DNA of 64,000 bases from Vesta saturnalis (GCA_036346205.1 JARFJB010001963.1:742001-806000); one strand, 5' to 3'. Positions 9,496 through 20,976 are shown, numbered from the stretch's first letter. Program-made: numbers and translations. The notes: generated by a model not told the origin, from the letters alone.

Positions 9496-9621
9496 CGAAG
9501 TTAATTTCTCGACGGCGAATCGGACACCGGCGAATCGGACACCGGCGAATTGGCCGCCGGTGAATCGTCTCGCCGGCGAATCAGCGCCGGCCAATCGGCG
9601 ACGGCGAGTTATCCTACACCC
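9496..9621 (-). repeat. Right terminal inverted repeat of the MULE
   Basis: Mirror image of the left end: tandem GGCGAATCGGACACC-like units, then GGCGACGGCGAGTTATCC and ending ACACCC just before the duplicated TTACTAGGG. Confidence 0.8.
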
Positions 9622-9677
9622 TTACTAGGGAGTTGACAATGTGCATTGCTGCAAATAGAAACTTTTTGAACATTTAA
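9622..9677 (+). pseudogene. 3' end of the Tc1/mariner-like transposase interrupted by the MULE
   Basis: Immediately after the 9-bp duplication TTACTAGGG the reading frame of the transposase seen before 655 continues (ELTMCIAANRNFLNI, then a stop at 9675-9677). This resembles the usual C-terminus of the family, an amphipathic helix ending near a stop. Continuity of frame across the 8.96-kb gap is direct evidence that this short piece and the gene at 3-655 were one gene before the MULE inserted. Confidence 0.75.
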
Positions 9678-10110
9678 TATAAAATTTGTAATTCTTTATG
9701 TTCTTTACTTCCATTTTAAAGTTTAAGTTAAGTTTTAAGTTAAAGTTTATAGTTATGCAGTTCTACGAGTAAATAATTATGAAGCGTTGCTCTTTTAAGT
9801 GCAAAATGTTGAATTGTGTCACAAACCTATAGCTTCACGGTTTTATAGCAATTAGCATTGTTTCATTTTTGTTTTTCTTTGAATTATGATATTGTCTTTA
9901 TTTATTTTATATTGTGACACATTCAATAAAAATAAAAAATGTTTACAATTTTCAACTTTATCACTAAATAATTCAACAACACTTAGGTAGTAAAAAGTGA
10001 ATATCTCTAGAAAGCCCGTAAAAAATTGTATTCAAATCTGTAATAAAATACAGGGTGTGCTATTTAAAAAAAATGAGAAAAATAACATTGAGCGAAATGG
10101 ACCACCCTGT
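9678..10110. repeat. Non-coding 3' flank and probable 3' terminus of the outer Tc1/mariner-like element
   Basis: AT-rich sequence follows the transposase stop. Around 10052-10075 is a terminus-like string (ACAGGGTGTGCTATTTAAAA), followed by ACCACCCTGTATA near 10100. ACAGGGTGT-type strings recur at the ends of the other related elements in this window (for example near 10444, 13160 and 16873). I infer that this is the outer element's right end. The left end is outside the window. Confidence 0.45.
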
Positions 10111-10402
10111 ATATGCAAAGAAAAGAGTCTGCAATCTGAATGTTGAAGTTAAAACTCGACAGATTGGGAAAACAAATCCCAAAATTTCAGTCCGATATCT
10201 TTCAAAATGGAGGAACAGGAGCCCACTTAATTGATAATTTTTTTACATAGGAATGACAATAACTTAGGAACCGTTAGTCGTAGACCCATAGTACCTTATA
10301 TCATTTTGCTCAGCATTCAACAGATAATTCAAATATATAAAAATATATAGGGTGTTCCATTAAAAAAACACAAGTTTAGTGTAGTACTCGAAAATGGGAC
10401 GA

Positions 10403-13210
10403 TATTTTTATAAGCTGCATAATCTAAAAATAGTTTGGTTTCTACAGGGTGTAATATAAAAGCGGTACAATATAGAACTTTTAATTTTTAAATAGAACAC
10501 CCTATATATTATTTTATTTTTCGATTCTCCTTATAATTTTACGTCTTTTTTATAAGAATTACTTACAAGCTAAATCTTACAGTTTTTGAGATATTTGCAA
10601 AGTTAAGTAAAAACTGACATTTTTATGTAGTAATTGAAGTAGGTGTATCTCAGTTATTTTTAAAGATAAAAAATAATCTTTGGTACAGAATTTATTCATA
10701 CATGAGCTTACTTTAATCTATTGTCAAAATTGGATTTCAATATGCACGGTGATCACAAAAATTAATTCAATAACATAAATTTGAAAATGCTATATCTTCA
10801 TATTTTTAAATGGCACATCCTATATTTTTTTAATGCCTTGTCTTCGTCTATTAATGGGATTTCATTTCTATTAAATATATTCTATACCTATCTCTAATAG
10901 TTTCGGAGATATTTAAGTTTGTTCAATTTTTTTCGTTGATAACACGGAAGAAGAGTAAAATTAGTCGGTCAAAGCAAGCTATGAATACATAAGAAACTAA
11001 AGAACATATTAACTGAAATACAAACACTTAAAATTATAATAAATGATCAATGTGACCACCATTTTATTGCTGGCAAACATGAAGTCTTTGAATAAACGGG
11101 TGATCACAAGAATTAATTCAACAACGTAACTTTGAAAATGCTATATCTTCCTTTTTTTAATTAGCACACCCTATATTTTTTAACGCCTTGTCTTCGTATA
11201 TTAGTCGGCTTTAATGTTTATTAAATATGTTCTATACCTATCTCTAATAGTTTCGGCTATAATTAAGTATGTTCAATCTTTTTCGTTGATAACACTGACG
11301 AAAAGTAACATTAGTCGGTCAAAGCAAGCTGTGGATACATAAGAAACTAAAAAATATTAACTGAAATACATAAATTGTAATTATAATAAGTATTGTATGA
11401 AACCACCATTTTTAAAAGATATTTGAGATGTTTTTAAACGATTCATCGTAAAATTAAACAATTTAATCAAAAGAGCGTAAAACAAAAGATCAACGAAAAC
11501 AAATGAAGAAATCAAACTTGTCAAACAGTGCTAATATTTATGTAGTATTGTATACTTACTTCCTAAATTACAAAATGAATTTTTCGAAAGAAGAACTTGT
11601 TAATATGGTTTACGTCCTTGGTGAAAGCGATAAAAATTGTCTTTTAGCTCATCGAATTTATAAGCAAAAATTTCCAAATGCATGACACCCGCAAATTTCA
11701 GCATTTGCAAGATTGACAGAGCATTTCGAGCAAGCAGGCAGACAATTTAGAACGAGCAAGAACCGCAATTAACGAAGGTAATGAACATTTAGTTCTTCAA
11801 TCCGTGATTGAAAATCCTCACGTTTCTTGCCGACAATTGGAGTTAGAAGTTGAAGTTTCAAAAACATCAGTTAATAGAATGATAAAAAAATATAAATATC
11901 ATCCATACCATGTCCAACTTGCACAAGAATTAGACGAGGATGGCTTAATAGATTAAACTTTTGCAATTGGGCCATAAATAAAAATTTAGAAAAACCCAAC
12001 TATTTTAGCACGATCTTATTTATGATGAAGCTACTTTCCACAAAAATGGATACGTTAATAGACATAATTTCCATTATTACGATACTGAGATACCCAAATT
12101 TATAATTCCTGTTGATCATCAACATCGCTGGTCACTTAACGTTTGGGCCGGAATTATTGCGGAAAGAATTATACGACCATATTTTTTTGAAAACACGGTC
12201 AATGGAGATTCATTTTTAAACTTCTTACGCAACGAATTTGAAACTTTGATTGAAGATTTACCTTTACAAACCCTTAGAGAAATGTGGCTGCAATTAGATG
12301 GCGCTCCTCCCCATTTTAGCAGAAACGTTAGAAATTATTTAAATATCCAGTTTCAAAACAAATGGATTGGAAGAGGAGGACCGATCTTCTGGCCTGCAAG
12401 ATCGCCTGACTTGACAAAGCTGGACTTTTTTTCTTAGGGTTGGATTAAAGAAGCAGTCTATCAAACTCCTCCAATGACTGTAGATGATATGAAGGCAAGA
12501 ATTAGAGACGTCATTCAAAATATAAATGTTTCCACGTTACAAAAAGTAAATTTGTCGTTTATTCAAAGACTTCATGTTTGCCAGCAACAAAATGGTAGTC
12601 ACATTGAACATCTATTATAATTTTAAGTTTTTGTATTTCAGTTAATATGTTTTTTAGTTTCTTATTCATAGCTTGCTTTGACCGACTAATGTTACTCTCC
12701 TTCAGTGTTATCAACGGAAAAAATTGAACAAACTTAAATATCTCCGAAACTATTAGAGATAGGTATAGAACATATTAATAATTAAAAAAATATAGAGTGT
12801 GCCATTTAAAAAAATGAAGATAATAGCATTTTCAAATTTATGTTATTGAATTAATTTTTGTGATCACCGTGTATATTGAAATCCAATTTTGACAATAGAT
12901 AAAAGTAAGCTCATGTATGAATAAATTCTATACCAAAGATTATTTTTTTATCTTTAAAAATAACTGAGATACGCCTACTTGAATTACTACATAAAAATGT
13001 CAATTTTTAGTTAACTTTGCAAATATCTCAAAAACTGTAAGATTTAGCTTGTAAGTAATTCTTATAAAACAGATGTAAAGGAGAATCGAAAAATAAAATA
13101 ATAAATAGGGTGTTCCATTTAAAAATCAAAAGTTCTATATTATACCGCTTTTATATTACACCCTGTAAAAACCAAACTATTTTTAGATTATGCAGCTTAT
13201 AAAAATAAAC
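10403..13210 (+). mobile_element. Tc1/mariner-like element with long inverted ends and an extra end copy
   Basis: The right part (about 12548-13206) is matched in reverse by 10403-11097. Examples are TTTTATAAGCTGCATAATC at the outer ends, the pair CTACAGGGTGTAATATAAAAG / CTTTTATATTACACCCTGT, and TCGGTCAAAGCAAGC. The inverted piece includes the last transposase codons. A second, partial copy of the inner part follows directly at about 11098-11400, so the left side carries the 3' end twice. A broken transposase lies between. Confidence 0.75.
11575..12620 (+). pseudogene. Tc1/mariner-like (DUF4817-type) transposase
   Basis: Starts MNFSKEELVNMVYVLGESDK, then NCLLAHRIYKQKFPN: the DUF4817-type helix-turn-helix. 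A stop follows at 11683-11685 after the position where the family reads RRHP. The body is shifted and stopped many times. It contains YHPYHVQLAQELDE (about 11900) and DEATFHKNGYVNRHNFHYY-like remains with the first Asp (about 12025). The C-terminal part is open: QLDGAPPHFSRNVRNYLNIQ with the second Asp, WIGRGGPIFWPARSPDLTKLDFFS with the third Asp, a stop, then coding to HIEHLL and the final stop at 12618-12620. It has all three acidic positions but is inactive because of the stops. Confidence 0.85.
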
Positions 13211-13290
13211 AACTTTCGTATTTAAACTTATCTTCTAAGTTTAATGGCTAAGGAGCTATCGACCGAATACGCACTATTGGGACACCCGTA

Positions 13291-13292
<2 letters not shown>

Positions 13293-13356
<64 letters not shown>
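13293..13356. repeat. (TA)n microsatellite
   Basis: About 62 bp of uninterrupted AT dinucleotides, just beyond the truncated Copia reverse-transcriptase end. Confidence 0.95.
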
Positions 13357-13357
<1 letters not shown>

Positions 13358-13396
13358 AATCCATATAATTAATTTTTGGTACTACATCAATATAAA

Positions 13397-16300
13397 ACAT
13401 GAAAAACTTGAACTTCGTTATATTCTACACATAACTTTTGTGAATAGCCGTTAACAATCAATCTTGCTTTATATCTCTCTCCACCTGCACTGTCACTTTT
13501 CGTTTTAAATACCGATTTGCAGTCTAACACAGTACTGTTTACTGGCATCTCTGTTAATTCTCTTGCTTCATTCTCTTGGAATCATTCATATTCTTCGACA
13601 ATTGCTTGTCTCAATTGTTCCCATCCGATCTTGATAACGGATCATCCGCACTAACTTGGTCTGGATTTAATGTCCTATTGTCCACTGAGCACGTGTATGT
13701 AGTACGTTCATCAAGTTACTTAGGTTTCGGTTTTCGTTCTGATTTTCTCAATGTTCCTTTATATGTGATTCCAATTTTTGAGATACCTTGCCGTTTGGCA
13801 ATGCATCAGAATCCCCCACTGAAACGAATCTTTCTGCTTATGAATGTTTCTCAGTCACCATCTTTATATCTTCATCAATGTTTTTCTTATCAATGATGAT
13901 AACGTCTCTACTGGTTGTAACTGTGTTCTTTTCTGGATCATACACACGATATTTTTTTATATATTCACTATAGCAACAAAAATCATTTTCTTCGATTTCT
14001 TTTCCATTTAGCTCGCTTTATTTTAATGCTTTGTTATTATATTTTCCGTTATTTTTTGATAAAGTATAAAACAATGACACCAAGGATCATAATTCTGAAA
14101 ACGGTTTGTCAGTAGGAGAACCTGTCTCTGTTTCAGAACCTGAGTATGAACCATCTTCAGAGTACTCTGAAAGTGAAAGTAGTGATGAAGAAGGCTAAAC
14201 AGAACAAAATCTCAATACACATGGAGACATGGCATCTTGTAACAGGAGTTACATTAAAAGTTTTGATTTTACTGGCACACCTGCAATAAACATTGAAAAT
14301 GGCCTTCCGTGATGAAATATTGACACTCATTATTGAAGAAACTAACAGAAACGCTCAGAGGGATAATCGTAGACATAGATTCTTAGGAAATCCTCAATTT
14401 TTTTAAAATAATAATGTACATGGTTAAATCGGCATCATTGGGTATCTTACCCGAATGGTGTATTGTTATTTAAAGTGGATCTATTTTTTAGATAAATTGC
14501 AGTGTTAAGGGCTTCTGCCCAGACAATTGCTTCTAATTGACCATTTTTCCACAATTTATCTATTCAATCGATTTTATTCTGGAGTATGTGGATTTTTTTT
14601 ATGAATAATGCCACTTCTCCTAATGTCATTTCCATTTTTCCACTAGAAAATTCTCCACCATTACTAGTTACTACTTTTATTTCGCATCCGGTCTGATTTT
14701 CAACCACATTCTTAAATTCATTAAAATAATCCATCACTTCTGACTTGTATTTATGGAAATACATAATTATTACCTTTCCACTAGAATCATCTTCGAAAAG
14801 AAAAAAGTACCCCAATGGATGTAGTTTCCATTGGACCACCTACATCTGTATGTATTATTTCTAATAATTAAGTTGCCTTATCATCTTTATGCCGAATGAT
14901 AACCTCGTTTGCTTGCATTCTGCGTTTTTGTAAGGACTCTGTAATTGATGTTCACCACCCTACGATGCCAGATCGACAACGCCCATAAGGTTTTCAATGT
15001 TTAATTTTACAAACATCTTTCGTATTCAAACATATGTTGCCAAATCAGGAATACACGCTGGTTGAGTAATTATAATGTTATACAATTTACCTGCTATTTT
15101 GTTTCCAATTTTTACATCCCCAATACATGCAACTGCAACTTTCGTGCTATTAGCCACGATGATTCCCTTTAAATCGGTATTTTCATATATAATACCACTA
15201 GTATGTCCAAAATTATCGATAATCCGGGAAAAAGCGGTGTTGCCTGGAAACTGATGGAGTTGGTTCAAAGTAAAAAGACCTCGACTCCGAAAGAGGAGGG
15301 CTCTTCTTTTAACCAACAAACAAAAACCTACGAATCCGGTCTCCTTAAGGAAACAACGCTTTTTCCAGGGTCATCTGATTAATTTTGACGCAAGGTTACA
15401 ATATTTAGTAAATGAACAAAACCTTATCTAATTAATTAAAAATTTAAATTTAAAAAACGGCAAAACTTTTTAATTACTAAGCATGTAACAAAATTTAGAA
15501 AACGAACAATACTTGCGTCCAAATAAATTTTTCACTGTATTGTTTCTCACGAAATTTTACGAAATCGTTTTACAATAAACTTAACGTGGCTGTCAGTGTT
15601 TGACAAATGCTTCTTGTTCATTACAAGAATAGCTCTGTTACTATGGTAGTTGAGTATGACGTCATTGCAGTTGAATTTCCGCTGTAATTCATAACGTTCA
15701 ATGGGATTATCGCTGTAATCCTAACGAAGTTGCATTGCTGTATAGGAATAAATTATACATGAGGGAAATATTCAGTAATATTCTGTAGCCAATCCATTTA
15801 TTGGCTAAACAGTTTATTTAAAAACACTGCTCTAAACGCGGTCTTAGCTGTAGACATGTTGCATTTATTTCCCACAGCATTAGAACACTTATTTTTAAAA
15901 TGACCAATTTGTTTACATTTAAAACGTTTGACATAATAAGTAACATTTCCACTGTTGCTATTGGCATTCACTGCTTTTAATTTTATTTGAACTAATGAAA
16001 GTGCTGCCTGTATTACCAACAGCTTCTGGATCCATTAGCTTTGTTTTTATTTTATCAATCATTTTTATTCCTGAATGCTCAATCGCCATCATCATGGGCA
16101 AATATGTATCTGGCTAAACCGCTAAAAGTAACGATCCAATCCATTTATCATTGATTCCAAGGAAAGTGTCTTTTAATTTTTGTGAGGTATCGATGATTAA
16201 TTGGTTTACGATTCCATTGATTTACAATCATCCCGTCAAAAAATTTTTTTTTAATTTATCACACAATCGTTTAGTTATATTAGTATCTTTACTTTAGCAT

Positions 16301-16455
16301 TTGCAATTTTATATGTGTTTGAATACTTCCCGTCAATACAATGAGCTAAATCATCTAACGCCAGAAAATTACTGCTAGCAAACGTTCAATCATTGTAATT
16401 TTCACCACCTTTTGATTCAGGCACACTGACGACGCTTATGTTTTCAATCTCTAAA
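13397..16455 (-). pseudogene. Copia-type LTR retrotransposon gag-pol, decayed, 3'-truncated
   Basis: In reading order on the minus strand: a Gag start-like segment (VPESKGGENYND near 16415) and DDLAHCIDGKYSN. Next is the zinc knuckle FKCKQIGHFKNKC (about 15900-15930), where the first Cys of CX2CX4HX4C has become Arg. The pre-integrase part follows (15026-15319, TKVAVACIGDVKIG and ACIPDLAT). Then comes the integrase (14564-14839, FEDDSSGKVIIMYF with the first Asp), where the usual SDNGGEF reads SNGGEF and so lacks the second catalytic Asp. The start of the reverse transcriptase runs to about 13400. No LTR, RNase H or YVDD region is present. Many stops and shifts show it is dead. Confidence 0.8.
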
Positions 16456-16870
16456 CTTTAACAAAACTATTAAAAGCACCACTACTAGATGTTGAAAATT
16501 AAATGTTTCATATCATTACTACATTACACTTACTTGACCATAATCATTTAGAGTTTGAGAAAACTAAAAATTGGGTATGTTAAATGAGATCTTACAAAAG
16601 AATGTTGGGCTAATAATAACCATATAGCTTCTCTAGCCGACCCGCAGACCTTGTCCTGCAACTGAGATTTGTGTACTTACCAATAAAATGGGTTTTCTGC
16701 AATAATTTATGTCCCTTAAATAAGATATACTCCGAACACGAACTTGAGAGGTTTTTCAAATATTTGGCCACCGACGCCTTCGATTGGCATAGTAAATAAC
16801 CAGAAACTCAATGGTTACCAAGATCAACCTATGTTCCAGTTAGTGGTTACAAACTGACGCACATTCATTT
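16456..16870. other. Unassigned stretch upstream of the Copia gag
   Basis: This is where a 5' LTR and leader of the minus-strand Copia copy would be expected. I cannot find a matching LTR partner, so it remains unassigned. Confidence 0.3.
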
Positions 16871-17440
16871 ATACAGGGTGTCCCATAAGTATAGGGACAC
16901 AGCTTAACAATAACTTCCTTAGGTCAAATGGGGTGTATTAAACCAAACATATACCTTAGTACAAATGTGTTTTCCTGAAGGAGTCACAGCTCTTTAAAGT
17001 GATAAAAAATACTTTTAAAACTGGCAATATTTCAGAAATCACGTGGCGAATGAAGCTGAAGATTGGGACACATCCACTTCGAAGGTAGCTGAATATTCTC
17101 AGTTTATGAGCCATAGTGCATATTGTAGAGGGCGCTGTCGACAGATTTCTTTTCGTATGTTTTGTGTCATATTTTTCTTATGATCAACGCTTTCGTTTCT
17201 GCGGGTAAAGTTTGTGATGGGGAAACCAATTTTACATAAAAAAGTTGTACTTGTTTCATATCCACAAAATGTACCGTTTTGAAGAAAACACACCTAAACG
17301 TTTTAATGCACCAATTTAAAGCTTTTCACGAAATACGACGTGTCTCACTTTCTAATAAAAATTAAATTTGAGTAGGTATTAGATTTCATTTGCTACTTAC
17401 AAAAGATTCTCAAAATTGACAACGTTTAGGTAAATTTTGT

Positions 17441-18330
17441 CTAACACGGAAGAATGACAGCATTATTTCTAATCTCATTTCCAGCATCTCGAATTTTTCT
17501 TGACAATTTCATTCTATTGCCATTTGATTGTTTATAAAAAATGGATTTCATATGACCCCATAAGAAAAAATCTAACGGATGGAGATCTGGACTTCGCGAT
17601 GGCCAGGGATGATCACTCCTACATCCAATCCACCGTTGTCGAAAGTGGTAATTTAAGTAATTTTGCACATTTCGAGGATAATGAGCAAGAGCACCATCGC
17701 GCATAGACCACATATTGTTTTAATATTAAGCGGAACATCTTCTAATAAGGTGGGCAAAGTATTTTCCAAAAAGTTGAGTAATTTCACACGGTCCCATTAA
17801 AGAATCCCCGACAATTCCACACCATACGTTAAATGAAAATTCGTGCTTGCGGGTATTAATTATGCCTCGACGGGTAAAGGTCTCATCAGTAAAGAGCACA
17901 CAATTAAAAACTGTCGGGTCATTGTTTTGTTTATTACGCAACGACTGACAAAAAATCAATCTTAGTGGGAAATCAGTCGGCAACAACTCCTGTAAATTTA
18001 AATGGTGATACGGTTGCAGAAATTGGGCACGAAGAACTCAATGTATGTACGCCGGGGTAAAGCTGCAATTGCAGATAACTGCCGAATACTGATTTCAGGA
18101 TTTTCTTCAACTCAACGTAAAATATCTGCTTTCTGCCCAACGGGTAGAGAAGTTGGACGTCCAGCATGATATCTCGCTTTAAAGCTCCCATTCTCTTTTA
18201 ATCGTTGGAATAAAGTTTGAAATGATTTTCGGTTGGGGTTGGCAACGATTTGGCCACAATTTATTATACCTTCTTGCTGCAGCTCCTCCATTAAATTGCT
18301 CTTGGCAATAAGTCGCAACTATATCGGCCA
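17441..18330 (-). pseudogene. Tc1/mariner-like transposase with helix-turn-helix and DDE remains
   Basis: N-terminal fragment about 18112-18318 (FQTLFQRLKENGSFKARYHAGRP: second half of the helix-turn-helix and linker). The middle is about 17726-17986, with VLFTDETFTRRGIIN (first Asp) and FNVWCGIVGDSLMGP. The C-terminal part is 17441-17713, with RDGALAHYPRNVQNYLNYHF (second Asp) and WPSRSPDLHPLDFFLWGHMK (third Asp). All three acidic residues survive but the frame is broken at least twice. The N-terminal helix is incomplete. Confidence 0.8.
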
Positions 18331-18487
18331 TCTCACAGTTGGAAAATTCATTGTAATGAGATATTTTACAATAAAACAGGAAAAGGCATTCAGAGCGGGA
18401 TCAAGAAAAATGAACGGAAACCTTAAGAACAACAATGAACTCGACAATAACTTAGTAGAACAATCATAATGGATATTTATGTATTAA

Positions 18488-18571
18488 GGGCATAATCAGA
18501 AGATTATGGCTCGATGGAATGTTAAAAAAAAAATAAATATTCCTGTGAGCCATAATCTACAATTATGCCCG
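18488..18571. repeat. Short hairpin inside the Tc1/mariner-like element
   Basis: GGGCATAATCAGAAGATTATGGCTC pairs with GAGCCATAATCTACAATTATGCCC: about 25-bp arms around a loop of about 34 bp with an A-run. This could be a tiny MITE or part of the element's left sub-terminal region. Confidence 0.65.
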
Positions 18572-19141
18572 TGGTACATACAATGTTTTATTTTATTTTG
18601 CACCATGAAACTGGAACAAAATTTTAAAAAGATTCAGTATTTTCGGCAAGTTTTTAAATGCAAATGCAGTGAAATAAAGTCGGCAGTAGGCTAATTTGTT
18701 GTTACTAAGATACTGTGGTATTGCTATTATATATCATGTCATGTGTTTGCTGTCAATCATGCTGCTTAGCATCAATGGCATTTCCGTGCTATAAAGACCA
18801 CATTACGCCCGCATTTGGAGGCGTATAAAGAACATTATGCTGGCAAAATAAAATAAAATGGTTTAATATAAAATAACAGATTACAACTTGCAAATAATGT
18901 AACAAATGCATTGATGTTAGTGTGGTAACTTGATAGAACCGTATTTCGTGAAAAGCTTTAAATTGGTGCATTAAAACGTTTAGGTGCGTTTTCCTTGAAA
19001 ACGGTACATTTTGTGGATATGAAACAAATGCACCTTTTTAATGTAAAATTACGTTCTTCATCATAAACTTTACCCGCAGAAAGGAAAATGTTGATCATAA
19101 GAGAAATATGACAGAAACTTACGAAAAAAAATCTGTCCACA

Positions 19142-20382
19142 GCGCAGTTGCATGTATTGGGGATGTGAATATTACAACCAAAATATAAGCTAATTGTATA
19201 AAATTATAATTACTAAAGTAGCGTGTGTTCCTGATTTGACAACAGATTTTTGTAAAAGAAAGGTGCTTGTAAAATTTATAACAAGCAGAATGTACTTCTG
19301 ACAACAGCAAACTTAGTAGCTAACGTTTACAAACTAAACATTGAAAATTTTGATCAGTGTTTATCACTTACAGAGACCTTAGAAAAATGCAGAATGCAAG
19401 CAAACGAGGTTACTATTCAAGCATAAAGGTGATAGAGCAACTTCGTTATTAGAAATAATACATACAGATGTAGATAATCCGGTGGAAACCACATCAATTG
19501 GGGTCTCAAGGTATTTCAGAGTATGGTTAAAATAAATGGCCAATTAGAAGCAATGTTCTGGGCGGAAGCTATTAACACTGCAATATGAAAATGTAAACTT
19601 TCACCCATTATCACTCATAATAAAATACTTATCTTTTTTGGGTTTAGATTGTATAATTGTATAATTTAAAATACACCATTAAAAAAACCCAAAAAAGATA
19701 AGTGTTTCATTAACACTGCAGTTTATCTAACAAATAGATCAGTGGTGTCGACTTTAAAAGTCAATACACCATTAGGAACGTGGACAGGTAAGAAACACAA
19801 TGATACAGGTTTAAGAATACTTGGTAATGTTGTCATGGTCCATATTTCTAAAATAAAGCGAACTAAATGGCAAAATAAATGGAAGAAAATGATTTTAGTG
19901 GGCTATTGTGAAAGTATAAAAAGATATCGTGTGTATAATCCAGATTGGTTTCTAATTGGATTCTAATGAAGCGCAAAACAGCAAGGAAAGTGAAAAATTG
20001 GATCACACAGTAAGGATGATCACCATGAAGAAACATTCAGAAAATCAGAACGAAGACCGTAACCTAAGCAACTTAATGAATATATTACATACATGTGCTC
20101 AGTGGACAATAGGACATTAGATCCAGACAAGTCCAGGCAGTTAAAGTGGATGATGCATTATCAAGATCGGATGGAACAATGGAGACAAGTAATGGTTGAA
20201 GGATATGAATCCTTCCAAGGAAATGAAGCTTGGGAATTAATAGGGATGCCAGAAAGCAGTACTGTGTTAGACTGTAAGACGGTATTTAAAACGAAAATTG
20301 AGAGTGCTGGTGTAGTGCGATATAAAACAAGATTGATTACTAACGGCTATGCACAAAAATTAGGTATAGATTACAACAAGTG
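19142..20382 (+). pseudogene. Second Copia copy (integrase to reverse transcriptase), opposite orientation
   Basis: Begins abruptly after the Tc1/mariner-like arm with AVACIGDVNI, matching the pre-integrase part of the minus-strand copy (about 15115-15135). Then come a C-terminal integrase part near 19560-19570 (FWAEAINTA), interrupted by a 126-bp insert, and 19742-19966 (TPLGTWTGKKHND, GLRILGNVVMVHI, KMILVGYCE). The reverse-transcriptase start (20093-20380) shows NEAWELIGMPESSTVLDCKTVFKTK and VRYKTRLITNGYAQKLGIDYNK. It stops at the same residue as the other copy, replaced by a TGCGTG array. The 5' part of this copy is missing. Confidence 0.8.
19583..19708. mobile_element. 126-bp hairpin insertion in Copia with a 12-bp duplication
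   Basis: ATTAACACTGCA occurs at 19571-19582 and again at 19709-19720; removing the insert and one copy restores the Copia frame (AINTAVYLTNR). Inside, ACTTATCTTTTTTGGGTTT (19627 on) pairs with AAACCCAAAAAAGATAAGT (to about 19704). The 12-bp duplication is long for a cut-and-paste element and more like a retrotransposition or repair event. Confidence 0.75.
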
Positions 20383-20976
20383 TGCGTGTGCGTGTGCGTG
20401 TGGGTGTGGATGTGCGTGTGCGTGTGCGCGTGCGTGTGCGTGCGTGTGCGTGTGCGTGTGCGTGTGCGTGTGCGTGTGCGTGTGCGTGTGCGCGTGCGTG
20501 TGCCTGTGCGTGTGTGTCAGTGTGTGCGTGTGCGTGTGCGTGCGTGTGCGTGTGCGTGTGCGTGTGCGTGTGCGCGTGCGTGCGCGTATGCGTGTGCGTG
20601 TGCGTGTGCGTGTTTGTGTGCGTGTGCATATGCACGTTCGTATGCGCGTGCATATGCGCATGCGTGCGCGTATGTGTGCGCGTGTGTGTGTGCTTGTGCG
20701 TGTGCGTGTGTGTCGTGTGCGTGTGCGTGTGCGTGTGCGTGTGCGTGTGTGCGTGTCGTGCGTGTGCGTGTGCGTGTGCGTGTGCGTGCGCGTGCGCGTG
20801 TGCGTGTGCGTGTGCGTGTGCGTGTGCGTGTGCGTGTGCGTGTGCGTGTGCGTGTGCGTGTCCAGGCGCGTGCGCGTGCGCATGCAGGTGCGCGCGCGGA
20901 CATTGGTGCGTGCGTGCTTGCGTGCGTGCGTGCGTGTGTTCGTGCGTGCCTACGTGAATGTGTGTGTGGCTGTATG
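20380..20976 (+). repeat. (TGCGTG)n / (GT)n complex minisatellite
   Basis: About 600 bp of TGTGCG, TGCG and GTGT units with local interruptions (TATGCACGTTCG, TGTCGTG). It replaces the rest of the Copia reverse transcriptase. All long ORFs here in any frame are artefacts of the repeat. Confidence 0.95.

Larger units (their letters stand above)
665..9621 (-). mobile_element. MULE (Mutator-like) DNA transposon, FLYWCH type, with a nested insertion
   Basis: The element lies between two copies of TTACTAGGG and has GC-rich inverted ends. The left end (about 665-800) and right end (about 9500-9621) both consist of diverged tandem units of about 12-15 bp built on GCCGGCGAATCGG, in opposite orientation, set in AT-rich DNA. 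The transposase gene runs on the minus strand from about 9183 to 1093. A 6.57-kb Polinton-like element (1809-8377) plus its 6-bp duplication interrupts it. Without that insert the MULE would be about 2.4 kb, a normal size for a one-gene MULE. It sits inside the Tc1/mariner-like gene at 3-655 / 9630-9677. Frameshifts and a stop make the transposase inactive. Confidence 0.85.
16871..19145 (-). mobile_element. Tc1/mariner-like element between the two Copia copies
   Basis: A left terminus-like ACAGGGTGTCCCATAAGTAT starts at about 16874. Inner inverted arms of about 206 bp are at 17132-17337 and 18940-19145 (GCGCTGTCGACAGATTTC on the left, GAAATCTGTCCACAGCGC-like on the right; AAAGCTTTTCACGAAATACG as the inner edge). 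Copia coding begins directly after the right arm. A broken transposase (about 17441-18330) is on the minus strand. Confidence 0.7.

Noticed and set aside
9622..9630. A 6-bp instead of 9-bp duplication for the MULE (element starting with GGG)
   Set aside because: Both readings are possible at the left end, but the full 9-bp match and the restored host frame favour 9 bp.
13576..13973. Plus-strand ORFs of 106 and 61 codons
   Set aside because: They are antisense to the minus-strand Copia reverse-transcriptase region.
16456..16870. A 5' LTR for the minus-strand Copia
   Set aside because: No matching LTR partner or TG...CA boundary could be found.
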